Under the pieces are notes generated by a model. It made no database searches, was not told where the DNA came from, and saw nothing but the letters and a program-made list of their open reading frames with translations. Made by a program: the position numbers and the translations under genes. DNA of 28,233 bases, taken from assembly GCA_036310845.1 (NCBI GenBank), contig JAXJRB010000053.1, positions 1 through 28,233 on the forward strand. Direction: 5' to 3'. Below, piece by piece: positions 6,908 through 14,042 of the stretch (position 1 is its first letter; each line of letters starts with the position of its first letter). The DNA comes from COE1 sp036310845. GTDB taxonomy: Bacteria > Bacillota > Clostridia > Lachnospirales > Lachnospiraceae.

Positions 6908-7108
6908 TTACTCATCTGTTCTCACAATCACAGCTCCAAATGGTGGTTCCTTAACATCTCCATTTTCATATATATGGAAGTAACCAATAATAGGTGACGC
7001 AAGATACTCATCTTGATTTAGATATTGTCCCTTGTTATTAATATCCTCTATAAGTTCTACCTGTTTTTCCATAATTTCTTTAAATTGTGGCCATGCTTTT
7101 ACACACAT
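6908..7108 (-). CDS. Hypothetical short protein (66 aa), possibly truncated
   Basis: The product begins MCVKAWPQFKEIMEKQVELI and ends PPFGAVIVRTDE, with no recognised motif. The ribosome site before the ATG at 7108 is weak, but a good promoter lies at 7144-7172. After the TAA at 6908 the same frame stays open for another 33 codons (to 6806) and reads ...VLEKNDDFLVGIIRTTTP. The present gene may therefore be a nonsense-truncated form of a protein of about 100 aa, or the extension may be chance. Confidence 0.5.
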   Translation of the reverse strand: MCVKAWPQFKEIMEKQVELIEDINNKGQYLNQDEYLASPIIGYFHIYENGDVKEPPFGAVIVRTDE

Positions 7109-7143
7109 TTCATTAATTTCATTTATAAACTTTTCACCGTTCT

Positions 7144-7193
7144 GTTATATTATTTCGTAATACATATGTCAATACAATATTATTTTGTAATAC
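7144..7193 (-). promoter_or_regulatory. Promoter overlapped by two 17-bp direct repeats
   Basis: There is a -35 TTGACA (7167-7172), a 17-bp spacer and a -10 TATAAC (7144-7149). The repeats GTATTACGAAATAATAT (7147-7163) and GTATTACAAAATAATAT (7177-7193, minus-strand reading) are 30 bp apart start to start. They cover the -10/spacer and the region upstream of -35, an arrangement typical of a repressor or activator operator pair. Confidence 0.6.
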
Positions 7194-7210
7194 TATGTAT
7201 TATGTATGTA

Positions 7211-7237
7211 AAAAAAGGACTTTTTCAGTCCTTTTTT
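7211..7237. terminator. Bidirectional rho-independent terminator
   Basis: AAAAAAGGACT/AGTCCTTTTTT form a perfect 11-bp stem with a 5-nt loop and T runs in both directions. It lies 38 bp past the stop of the gene at 7275 and ends the long minus-strand locus. Confidence 0.85.
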
Positions 7238-7274
7238 ACGCGCTCAAACAGATAAATGTCAAACCATTTGTCTG

Positions 7275-7823
7275 TCAATAATTAGCAGGATGGCTCTTCA
7301 GATAATGCGATGCGGCCCATCTTCCATAATTTTCTCGTACATAGGTAGCTGCTTTTGCGATCCCCGGAAAAACTAGGTGTTTATTTTTATCTGTTAATTC
7401 GAACCTCTTCTTCCCGTCATAAGCTCCGTCCCCGGTAATGTTAAATACCGTTCCTCTTTTACTGACAAAGCCATCGAAATCACACGGATCGCTACGCAAG
7501 TTCCCATCTTCATCTAAGTCGAGAATCAAATACACAGCTTTTCTTCTTATATCACCTAATGAAGTTGCTGTTGCCCTATCTTTTGCAAACTGCTCCATTT
7601 TTTCCATCATTTCTTTATAGGAATTAAAAGCATATGGAGGTTTACCATATTTTTTCCCTTTTAGATGTACATCTTCAGTCTCATTAGTAAAGTTAATTGT
7701 ATAATATAGACCATATTTATCATACACTCCAACTTCCCAGTAACAATAAAAATCTTTTTTTTCATAATCATTAAAACCGTAAAAAGTTGGAATGTATTTT
7801 GTTTTTGCATATCTTTTTTTCAT
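7275..7823 (-). CDS. Hypothetical protein at the end of the pilus-like operon (182 aa)
   Basis: This is a soluble protein rich in tyrosine and lysine, with no signal peptide or membrane helix. The N-terminal part (residues 8-60) has strand-like segments (YCYWEVGVYDKYGLYYTINF). The centre has an acidic LILDLDEDGNL stretch and a GDGAYDGKKRF turn that could suggest, but do not prove, metal binding. An AAAGGATAA ribosome site precedes the ATG at 7823. It follows the lipoprotein gene by 84 bp and is closed by the terminator at 7211-7237. No family is recognised. Confidence 0.75.
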   Translation of the reverse strand: MKKRYAKTKYIPTFYGFNDYEKKDFYCYWEVGVYDKYGLYYTINFTNETEDVHLKGKKYGKPPYAFNSYKEMMEKMEQFAKDRATATSLGDIRRKAVYLILDLDEDGNLRSDPCDFDGFVSKRGTVFNITGDGAYDGKKRFELTDKNKHLVFPGIAKAATYVRENYGRWAASHYLKSHPANY

Positions 7824-7907
7824 TAGATTTATCCTTTATTGATTATCAATTATTTCGATATTTTCAAAATTATATATATACATTGTAGGAGAATAATATC
7901 TCTTCAA

Positions 7908-9383
7908 TTATTCTCGATACATATAGTAAGCAGCAATTGCATCAGTGCGCTCCACGGTTCCGTCACCGCACTCAAGTACATATTCCTTGCAACCATTTGG
8001 TACTTCATAGAAACAATAATATTCCTCTTCTGATACCGGGATTACATAGGTTCTTTGACTGTACCTGATACCTCTAAATCTTAGATTCTCTCCATCCATT
8101 CCACGAAGCTTAATATTTAGATAACCCTTTTCACTACATGAACTATAATCGACAGTGTAATGTGCTACATGCCAAGAGGTACCTTCTTGAGATTCAAAGT
8201 ATCGTAAATTTTCTTTTGCATATCCATCCTTTATGATCCGCACAGCTTCCTGTCCTTTGTAGACAGCATCTACTTTTACTACTGCATTTTCAAATCCTGA
8301 GCTAGTCTGTACACTAGCATAACCAAACTTGTTAAGTGGTAACATGTCATATATATTGGAATAATATATCTTACCATCTTCTTTTACTGTATTTTTCTGG
8401 TTATTTAATATAATTGAAGTATGTTCTTTCTGTGCTTCTCCCTTATGTTCCTCTATATCAATAATCGTATCTTCATTTTCTTCCTCTGTCGTCTTAATTT
8501 CTTCTGTTGTTACTTCCTGTGACTCTGTTGTTTCCTCAATTTCTATAATCTCTAGTTCTGTTGTTGCATATTCTTCTGCTGTATTCTCTTCTGAGATTTC
8601 GGTCATGCTTTCATTCATTTCGGACATTTCCTCTGTTTCAGATTCTTCTTGAACAAATACTTCTGTTTCCATAATCATAGTTTCCGCTTCATTTGTTTCT
8701 TCTGTTCCACCGACTGATACTGGATCATTCTGTTGTAATTCAGTGCTTTGAGGCTTTTTATGAAGCATGAAACTTTGTGCCATATATTCAATCAATTCTT
8801 TCTCATCTTTATTAAGTTCTTCAAAATCACTTCCTATAGAACCAATAAAAAATGACCATTCTGTAGTTCCATCATCTATTACTGCAAGTTTTCCAGCAAA
8901 ATCGCTGTATAATTCAGAAGTTAATGTCACTTCTGCTGTTACCGTCGCTATCAACTTGTATGCTTCGCCTGTTTTTTTCTCATCATACTTAAGTTTCTTT
9001 TTTTCAGGACTTTTAAACCAGACACCCAGAACATCACTATTCTTTAATGCTGTAAATTTATCTTCAGTTTCCATAAATCCGAAACTAGTTCCCTTTTCTG
9101 CCACGCACACAATGGCGTCCATTTTAAACAAGAAGTAAGCCGATTCTCCATCTTTATATACATATACCTGATTGGCTTCAAACTCCATCTGTTCTGATAT
9201 ATTAGTAACGGCTGTTGCGTTTCTGGCTATTGATGATACTATATCGAATTTAACACCATCAATCGTAGTAATTTCTGAATATCCTTCCTTCCCTGATTTG
9301 TACAAGTCACTTGAACCACATGCGGTTAAGTGAATTATCATAATACATATGGTGATAATGTAAAGTAACCTTCTTTTTCCCAT
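7908..9383 (-). CDS. Lipoprotein with long Glu/Thr-rich spacer (491 aa)
   Basis: The ATG at 9383 has GAGGG 8 nt upstream and gives a lipoprotein signal with lipobox LTAC (Cys22); an in-frame ATG at 9404 has no ribosome site. The N-terminal domain (about 25-210) resembles an extracytoplasmic DUF-type module. Residues about 215-325 are a low-complexity spacer of E, T and S that probably spans the cell wall. A beta-rich C-terminal domain follows (about 330-491, with SERTY-like strands and many aromatic residues). It is exported and anchored to the membrane, and is likely an accessory surface component of the pilus-like machine encoded upstream. The exact role is unknown. Confidence 0.8.
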   Translation of the reverse strand: MGKRRLLYIITICIMIIHLTACGSSDLYKSGKEGYSEITTIDGVKFDIVSSIARNATAVTNISEQMEFEANQVYVYKDGESAYFLFKMDAIVCVAEKGTSFGFMETEDKFTALKNSDVLGVWFKSPEKKKLKYDEKKTGEAYKLIATVTAEVTLTSELYSDFAGKLAVIDDGTTEWSFFIGSIGSDFEELNKDEKELIEYMAQSFMLHKKPQSTELQQNDPVSVGGTEETNEAETMIMETEVFVQEESETEEMSEMNESMTEISEENTAEEYATTELEIIEIEETTESQEVTTEEIKTTEEENEDTIIDIEEHKGEAQKEHTSIILNNQKNTVKEDGKIYYSNIYDMLPLNKFGYASVQTSSGFENAVVKVDAVYKGQEAVRIIKDGYAKENLRYFESQEGTSWHVAHYTVDYSSCSEKGYLNIKLRGMDGENLRFRGIRYSQRTYVIPVSEEEYYCFYEVPNGCKEYVLECGDGTVERTDAIAAYYMYRE

Positions 9384-9416
9384 AATTTTTCCCTCATTTT
9401 TCATATTTTAACATAA

Positions 9417-9441
9417 CACCACACCTCTTCGGGGTGTGGTG
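9417..9441 (-). terminator. Hairpin between the two lipoprotein genes
   Basis: CACCACACC/GGTGTGGTG form a strong 9-bp stem 9 bp after the stop at 9450. On the minus strand it is followed only by a short mixed T run (TTATGTT). It may be a partial terminator or an RNA-stabilising hairpin that sets the ratio of the two lipoproteins. Confidence 0.55.
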
Positions 9442-9449
9442 CAAAAATT

Positions 9450-10898
9450 CTATTCTTCTATTGTTATAATCTCGATTTCCCGAACTTCTTCGCTTAAGTA
9501 ATATTCTGCTCCAAGAATTTTTGTATCAGGATAATGATATACATGGATTTTGTATTCTCCGGCTGGAAGGTAAGCAAATTGATATGTCATTGTTTTTGTT
9601 GCACTATGATTGTTCTTTTTTTCCGCTACCATATCATAGCTCTTGTTGCTTTCATCTACAATTTGCGCTGTGACATCTCCGTATCCTTCATACTTCATAG
9701 TAAACACTACACCGGTAAGGGATTTATCAAAATTTAGAACATATATTTCCTTTGTTGCTTCTTGCTGATCTTTATTTGATACAATTTCTATATTCTTTAC
9801 TTTCATGGACTGCGGAGCAATGTTTACTATCCATTTACCGGATACCGACTCTTTCATATCACAAGATATCTCTCCGGCATTCTTTTCTTTTTCTACTTTC
9901 ATGGTATTTCCATCTGGTGCTGTAACAAGCATCTGAACCATTCCATTTGATGTTGTAACTGTTTCGGGATCAAATATCGCATGCACTGACATATCGGATG
10001 TAATGGTATCTAATTGGAAAGTAAACTGTTGCGAAAATGCTGCTAGCTGCTCCTCTTCCGATTTATAATATGGAATATTATAATCTACGGAAGCAATATC
10101 CTCTTCTCCTTTGACAAAATTGAAGTATCTGAAAAATCCTGCTCCTGCTAAACGATAATAACCGCATTCTAAGTCATCTGGCAATGTTATCGATATATAC
10201 CCATTTTTGGTAATATTAAAGTCATTTATTTTATATGCTTCGTATGACTGGAAAAAATGAGTATCTGCCTGGACAAGTGCTGTCATGTACGTTGTACCTG
10301 CATAAAATCCAAGTTCATATTGTGCATCTTTTTCTAATCCTATAATAATACCTGCTTCATTTAACATTTCTTCTGTTACAGGTATTCCATTGATTGTTTC
10401 TATCATAATATTAGGACTGTTATCATTCTCTATTTCTTTTTCTGCTGATGTCTTATCAATGGTATTTTTATTTGTACTTAATGTAATATAACCTTTATCA
10501 TATTTTGCTCCATAGATTCCTATTGAATAACCACAATCCTTATATCTTTCTAATACAAGGCTTTTTTCTGTTTCTACTCGCACAGACACCTGAGCTATCA
10601 ATTCATTCCTATAGTAATCCGGAATCTTCTTCTCATCATCTTTCGACCAGGCACATTTATTCATATTAAGGTCTGTTCCACCTGATGACGCTTCCAACTC
10701 GTGTAATATATGAAATTTTGTTCCCTCTTTCACATAGTATTTTCCATTTTTTAGGTTTTCTTTCGTAACTGCCTGAAGTTCGTATTTTGCATTTTTGTCT
10801 TCTATTATCTCAATATCGCATCCCGTAAGGCTGCCAATACAGGCAGCCATTACAAATAGCAATAATAATTTTCTAACTATATTTCCTGTTTTTTTCAT
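9450..10898 (-). CDS. Large exported lipoprotein (482 aa)
   Basis: The N-terminal signal ends in the lipobox LTGC (Cys27), so the protein is exported and lipidated. The mature part is beta-rich with no transmembrane segment. Residues about 280-482 look like two immunoglobulin-like or carbohydrate-binding-like modules (for example SGKWIVNIAPQSMKVKNIEI and GEYKIHVYHYPD). An AGGAAAAGGA ribosome site precedes the ATG. The gene lies 22 bp from the degenerate-HNH gene in the same orientation. A structural or adhesive surface part of the pilus-like apparatus is plausible; no catalytic motif is seen. Confidence 0.8.
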   Translation of the reverse strand: MKKTGNIVRKLLLLFVMAACIGSLTGCDIEIIEDKNAKYELQAVTKENLKNGKYYVKEGTKFHILHELEASSGGTDLNMNKCAWSKDDEKKIPDYYRNELIAQVSVRVETEKSLVLERYKDCGYSIGIYGAKYDKGYITLSTNKNTIDKTSAEKEIENDNSPNIMIETINGIPVTEEMLNEAGIIIGLEKDAQYELGFYAGTTYMTALVQADTHFFQSYEAYKINDFNITKNGYISITLPDDLECGYYRLAGAGFFRYFNFVKGEEDIASVDYNIPYYKSEEEQLAAFSQQFTFQLDTITSDMSVHAIFDPETVTTSNGMVQMLVTAPDGNTMKVEKEKNAGEISCDMKESVSGKWIVNIAPQSMKVKNIEIVSNKDQQEATKEIYVLNFDKSLTGVVFTMKYEGYGDVTAQIVDESNKSYDMVAEKKNNHSATKTMTYQFAYLPAGEYKIHVYHYPDTKILGAEYYLSEEVREIEIITIEE

Positions 10899-10920
10899 AT
10901 TTTTCCTTTTCCTAAGTTAT

Positions 10921-11406
10921 TTAGTTTTCTGTTTTCTCTCTAATAATCTTTTGAATCGTTATCAATGAACAATCGTATTTTCTACAGAGTTTTCTATAAG
11001 ATGTAGGATGTTCCTTATCTATATACTCTTGATAAATCTGTTCTCTCATTTCCTCCGTAAACTTACTTTTGGTATTATCATACTGTTTATAATATTCCTT
11101 TCTGCTAACTAGAAACAAATTATCATATTCAGCGTTACTACTGTCTCCATCCCTAAACTGTATTATTTCTTTATGTACATCCACAGGTGTCTTTGAAAAC
11201 ATATTCCAGATAAGCACAGCTCTGTTTATCTTGTGAGTTTTCCCATCATATTTTAGTGTGACGTGACTATATGGGTATGTAAATGCATATGGATTAAGTT
11301 TTTTCCCTTTCGGGGATACAATATCACCATTCTTTCTCACTTCATATCCATTGAATAATACCGCGTCCTCCGAAATTCCTCTAATTTTCATTTTTTCCTT
11401 CTGCAT
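10921..11406 (-). CDS. Degenerate HNH/NUMOD4-type protein with C-terminal HTH (161 aa)
   Basis: Residues about 19-40 (GYEVRKNGDIVSPKGKKLNP) resemble a NUMOD4 DNA-binding motif. Residues 49-104 follow the layout of the HNH_3 homing-endonuclease module, ending in YDNLFLVSRKEYY. The catalytic histidines expected in the 'vHrlv' and 'nHiDgn' positions are replaced (INRAV and IQFRDGDSSN), so cleavage is unlikely. A helix-turn-helix-like segment (about 134-158, TSYRKLCRKYDCSLITIQKI) follows. I infer a domesticated DNA-binding regulator. It lies within the pilus-like operon, with TAGGAGCTGG before its ATG. It is a candidate for the protein that binds the shared promoter palindromes. Confidence 0.65.
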   Translation of the reverse strand: MQKEKMKIRGISEDAVLFNGYEVRKNGDIVSPKGKKLNPYAFTYPYSHVTLKYDGKTHKINRAVLIWNMFSKTPVDVHKEIIQFRDGDSSNAEYDNLFLVSRKEYYKQYDNTKSKFTEEMREQIYQEYIDKEHPTSYRKLCRKYDCSLITIQKIIREKTEN

Positions 11407-11428
11407 GTTCCAGCTCCTATTGCCGGCA

Positions 11429-11767
11429 CTAATTTCTCAAGGTTTCCATTATTTTATTAGCCTCTTCAATTTCTTCTTCCGTATATAAATCTGCCCTTGT
11501 TATTTTTACTGCCGGTTTTTTTGTACGCTGTTTTTTTTCAGTCTTTTCTTCTTTTTTCTCGTCTCTTGATTTTCTTATTTCCTGTTTTAACTTGTTCTCA
11601 TAATATCTGAGTTTTTCTATACGCTTTTGGCCCCAGTATATATTAACTAGCTGGTATAGTAGAAATATTATCAACAACATGATAATCAGTATTAATAAAA
11701 ATATCTGTCCTGGTGTCGTATCTTTTATTATCAGCATTTCACCTATATCATAGCCCTTAATGGACAT
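11429..11767 (-). CDS. Single-pass membrane protein with charged tail (112 aa)
   Basis: The ATG at 11767 follows GGGTGAG and lies 4 bp after the stop of the preceding gene; a GTG at 11779 has no usable ribosome site. One hydrophobic helix (about residues 22-44) is followed by a lysine/glutamate-rich, probably coiled-coil tail that ends LYTEEEIEEANKIMETLRN. It is probably an inner-membrane accessory factor of the pilus-like machine. Translational coupling with the upstream gene is likely. No family is recognised. Confidence 0.75.
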   Translation of the reverse strand: MSIKGYDIGEMLIIKDTTPGQIFLLILIIMLLIIFLLYQLVNIYWGQKRIEKLRYYENKLKQEIRKSRDEKKEEKTEKKQRTKKPAVKITRADLYTEEEIEEANKIMETLRN

Positions 11768-11771
11768 TTTC

Positions 11772-12473
11772 TCACCCACTTCCCTTAATTATCAGCTCTC
11801 CCTGCAGGAATCTGTATAGAAGTTCTTCTTTTAATATTTCTTCACTTTTCTTGTCACCTACATTTCTTTTTTTCATTACCTGCCCTGTCTTTATCAACAT
11901 ATCTTCATAAGACATATAATGAATTTCTTCTGCTTCATCCTCCTCCATAGAACGGCAATCTTCACAAATATATTCTTTCAGTACCAACCCTATTAATGCA
12001 GATGCGTATTCTTTTTTACACTTTTTCTGCATTACATTTACAAGTCGGCGAAAAGCTTCTCCATATTTGTTTCCTACATTCTCATTTAACACAAAGTCAA
12101 CTAAAGCATCATATTTTATAGAATCCTCTATGTCATTTAAGACTGTCATAATATCTTCTACGTATCCTGATATTTTGTCGTTGTGTATAACAAGCCTTCC
12201 ATCATATGAAATAGTCATCTTCGGTTCACTGGCCAAATTCACATATGTCATATAGGATATTTTATCAACTACTAAGCCTTTTAATATATCGATATACATA
12301 TCCTCACACATGGATTCTACACTACATATTTTCCCGGAACTTACTATCTGTTTTACTCCAATTTCGATGTTTACAATGACACGTCCCATATCGTCTTGTC
12401 TTGTTTTATCTGGCATGTTACTCCATGTTTCAAGTCCTTTTTTTATTGGCTTGTATACTACTTCTCCACTCAT
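11772..12473 (-). CDS. Hypothetical cytoplasmic protein of the pilus-like operon (233 aa)
   Basis: The product is soluble, with no signal peptide and a mixed alpha/beta first half (residues 1-110). The C-terminal half is mainly helical and holds a CEDCRSMEEDEAEEI stretch. No P-loop or other catalytic motif is seen. AGGTGATAAT precedes the ATG, and the gene starts 8 bp after the pilin-like gene. Its place between pilin-like and membrane genes suggests an assembly or chaperone role, but this is inference. Confidence 0.75.
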   Translation of the reverse strand: MSGEVVYKPIKKGLETWSNMPDKTRQDDMGRVIVNIEIGVKQIVSSGKICSVESMCEDMYIDILKGLVVDKISYMTYVNLASEPKMTISYDGRLVIHNDKISGYVEDIMTVLNDIEDSIKYDALVDFVLNENVGNKYGEAFRRLVNVMQKKCKKEYASALIGLVLKEYICEDCRSMEEDEAEEIHYMSYEDMLIKTGQVMKKRNVGDKKSEEILKEELLYRFLQGELIIKGSG

Positions 12474-12481
12474 ATTATCAC

Positions 12482-13021
12482 CTAAAACGCTCCATTTTCT
12501 TCCGTGCTTCCAACATATCCGCCATAGGAACCGTATATCGTTTTTATGGTATGTGTAGATATCATACCCATCATCTTTGCTGCTAAAGTAGGTTCTTTCA
12601 AGGCATATGACACTTTAATATAATCTCCGTTCTTTAATGGATAAGTTCCATATGATGAAGTGTTAAGAGGAAATAATTCACCCACTATCTCTTCTTTATA
12701 ATAAGCATCATATACTTCTACAAATTCTCCTTTTTTTTCATTGCCTGTTGCATCCACATATGGAGTCATCTTGGTAGAACGATGTACAATGCTAATATCA
12801 TATAGATTACCTGTATTGTTCATTTTATTAACCATATCCAAGTACGCCTGTGGTGATATATATCCTGTAGCCCTTGACTGATCTACAAATTCGTGTATGG
12901 CGTTGTCACAATACGTCTGTGAATCATTATCCATTTTTACAGTTAATATCATGGTAATAAAAATTACACTTATAATAGTTCCAAATGCATATGTAAACGG
13001 AGTTATCAATTGACTAAACAC
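12482..13021 (-). CDS. Pilin-like (TadE/pseudopilin-type) protein (179 aa)
   Basis: It starts at GTG (13021) with GAGGTG about 5 nt upstream. One N-terminal hydrophobic helix (about residues 8-28) is followed by a soluble extracellular domain rich in Y, N and S. It lacks a clear prepilin G-F/E cleavage motif. The next two upstream genes encode proteins of the same size and layout, and together they follow the platform protein, as minor pilins do in Tad loci. The assignment rests on context and architecture, not on a strong motif. Confidence 0.65.
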   Translation of the reverse strand: MFSQLITPFTYAFGTIISVIFITMILTVKMDNDSQTYCDNAIHEFVDQSRATGYISPQAYLDMVNKMNNTGNLYDISIVHRSTKMTPYVDATGNEKKGEFVEVYDAYYKEEIVGELFPLNTSSYGTYPLKNGDYIKVSYALKEPTLAAKMMGMISTHTIKTIYGSYGGYVGSTEENGAF

Positions 13022-13065
13022 ATTTTCACCTCACTCTTTTTTTATAAATCCATACCTGAAACTCT

Positions 13066-13497
13066 CTATACAAGAGTATACCTGACTTCCTGTAGTCTAC
13101 CATACTGATCTAAGTAGCATGCTTTTTCATATTTTCCGGATATTGACACAATATTTAACATTTCTTGTAAATCATGCCCATATTCTTGAATATATTGATA
13201 ATACGGTTCTCCCGTTTTTGTAGGAAGATTATTAATCACTGTATTATTGACTCTTACAGCAAAACTTCCGTCATATGCAGTCACTTCTGACAAAACAGAT
13301 GCACCTGTAATAATTTTATATTTATTTTCTTCGTAATCTGTAAAAGACATTGATACATCAACTTTTTGATTTACTTCCTTATTTATGTTGTCTACTATTC
13401 TTTCATATGTTCCTGCAAACGCTAATAACGTTGATATCGCTGCGCAAAATGCAAATGTTTCAGCTCCTATTAAGAATAATTCTCTTACTGATTTCAT
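13066..13497 (-). CDS. Pilin-like single-helix protein (143 aa)
   Basis: A basic N terminus (MKSVRELFLIGAETFAFCAA) runs into one hydrophobic helix. A soluble domain of about 110 residues follows (VDVSMSFTDYEENKYKIITG and onward) that is beta-rich and ends in EVRYTLV. AGAGGATATT precedes the ATG. The size and helix position match the two neighbouring pilin-like proteins, so I treat the three as a set of small fibre or pseudopilin subunits. A hairpin separates it from the upstream gene. Confidence 0.65.
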   Translation of the reverse strand: MKSVRELFLIGAETFAFCAAISTLLAFAGTYERIVDNINKEVNQKVDVSMSFTDYEENKYKIITGASVLSEVTAYDGSFAVRVNNTVINNLPTKTGEPYYQYIQEYGHDLQEMLNIVSISGKYEKACYLDQYGRLQEVRYTLV

Positions 13498-13517
13498 AAT
13501 ATCCTCTTCTTAAATGG

Positions 13518-13551
13518 GGAAGCGTAAAGTTTTTATTACTCTACGCTTTCC
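13518..13551. other. Intergenic hairpin between pilin-like genes
   Basis: GGAAGCGTA and TACGCTTTCC form a 9-bp stem with one bulge and a loop of about 15 nt. There is no T run, so it is more likely an mRNA processing or stabilising element that tunes the amounts of the pilin-like proteins than a terminator. Confidence 0.5.
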
Positions 13552-13568
13552 AGTTAACACAACTGCTA

Positions 13569-14015
13569 TTACGGCTGAATTGTAAACACAAGCTTTCTAA
13601 TAGAATTATCTGTTGTGTCTCTTACTAATGAACCTAAATACTTTGCGTTCGGATTAATATATTCTGGTGAATTTTTTCTTGATGCATTTGCTATATTTGC
13701 CGTAGATTCTGTCTGTAATGTTTCATCAGTATAAACATAACATATACCTGTATGTGCTATTTCAACACAGATTGGTTCATTTGAGTTGTCAAAATATTTG
13801 ATAGCTGCTATAACGTCTGAGCCGCTTACTAAAGCCCCCTCGTATTTCGTGTAATCTGACTCATCCAGTATCACGGAATAACTGTCCATTCGTCCAAATA
13901 TTTTTCCGGCAAATTCCTGTCCCTTATCGGTTCCTAAAAAAACTAACGATCCTATTATAAGTGTCGGTATTAACACTATTGCTATTTTCAATACATCTCT
14001 TAATGGTCCTGGCAT
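13569..14015 (-). CDS. Pilin-like single-helix protein (148 aa)
   Basis: It begins MPGPLRDVLKIAIVLIPTLI with one hydrophobic helix (residues 8-28), followed by a soluble domain that contains GALVSGSDVIAAIKYFDN and a C-terminal beta-like segment (NSIRKLVFTIQP). A very good AAAGGAGAAAATT ribosome site and the strong downstream hairpin suggest high expression, as expected for the most abundant fibre subunit. It sits directly downstream of the platform-protein gene. No prepilin peptidase cleavage motif is obvious. Confidence 0.65.
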   Translation of the reverse strand: MPGPLRDVLKIAIVLIPTLIIGSLVFLGTDKGQEFAGKIFGRMDSYSVILDESDYTKYEGALVSGSDVIAAIKYFDNSNEPICVEIAHTGICYVYTDETLQTESTANIANASRKNSPEYINPNAKYLGSLVRDTTDNSIRKLVFTIQP

Positions 14016-14042
14016 AATAATTTTCTCCTTTATATATATTTT

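Noticed and set aside
13560..13572. AATAGCAGTTGTG (minus strand) resembling the recombination core
   Set aside because: It overlaps the end of a gene, lacks the TATCG part and stands alone. A similar chance match lies at 4213-4225 in another gene, so base composition explains both.
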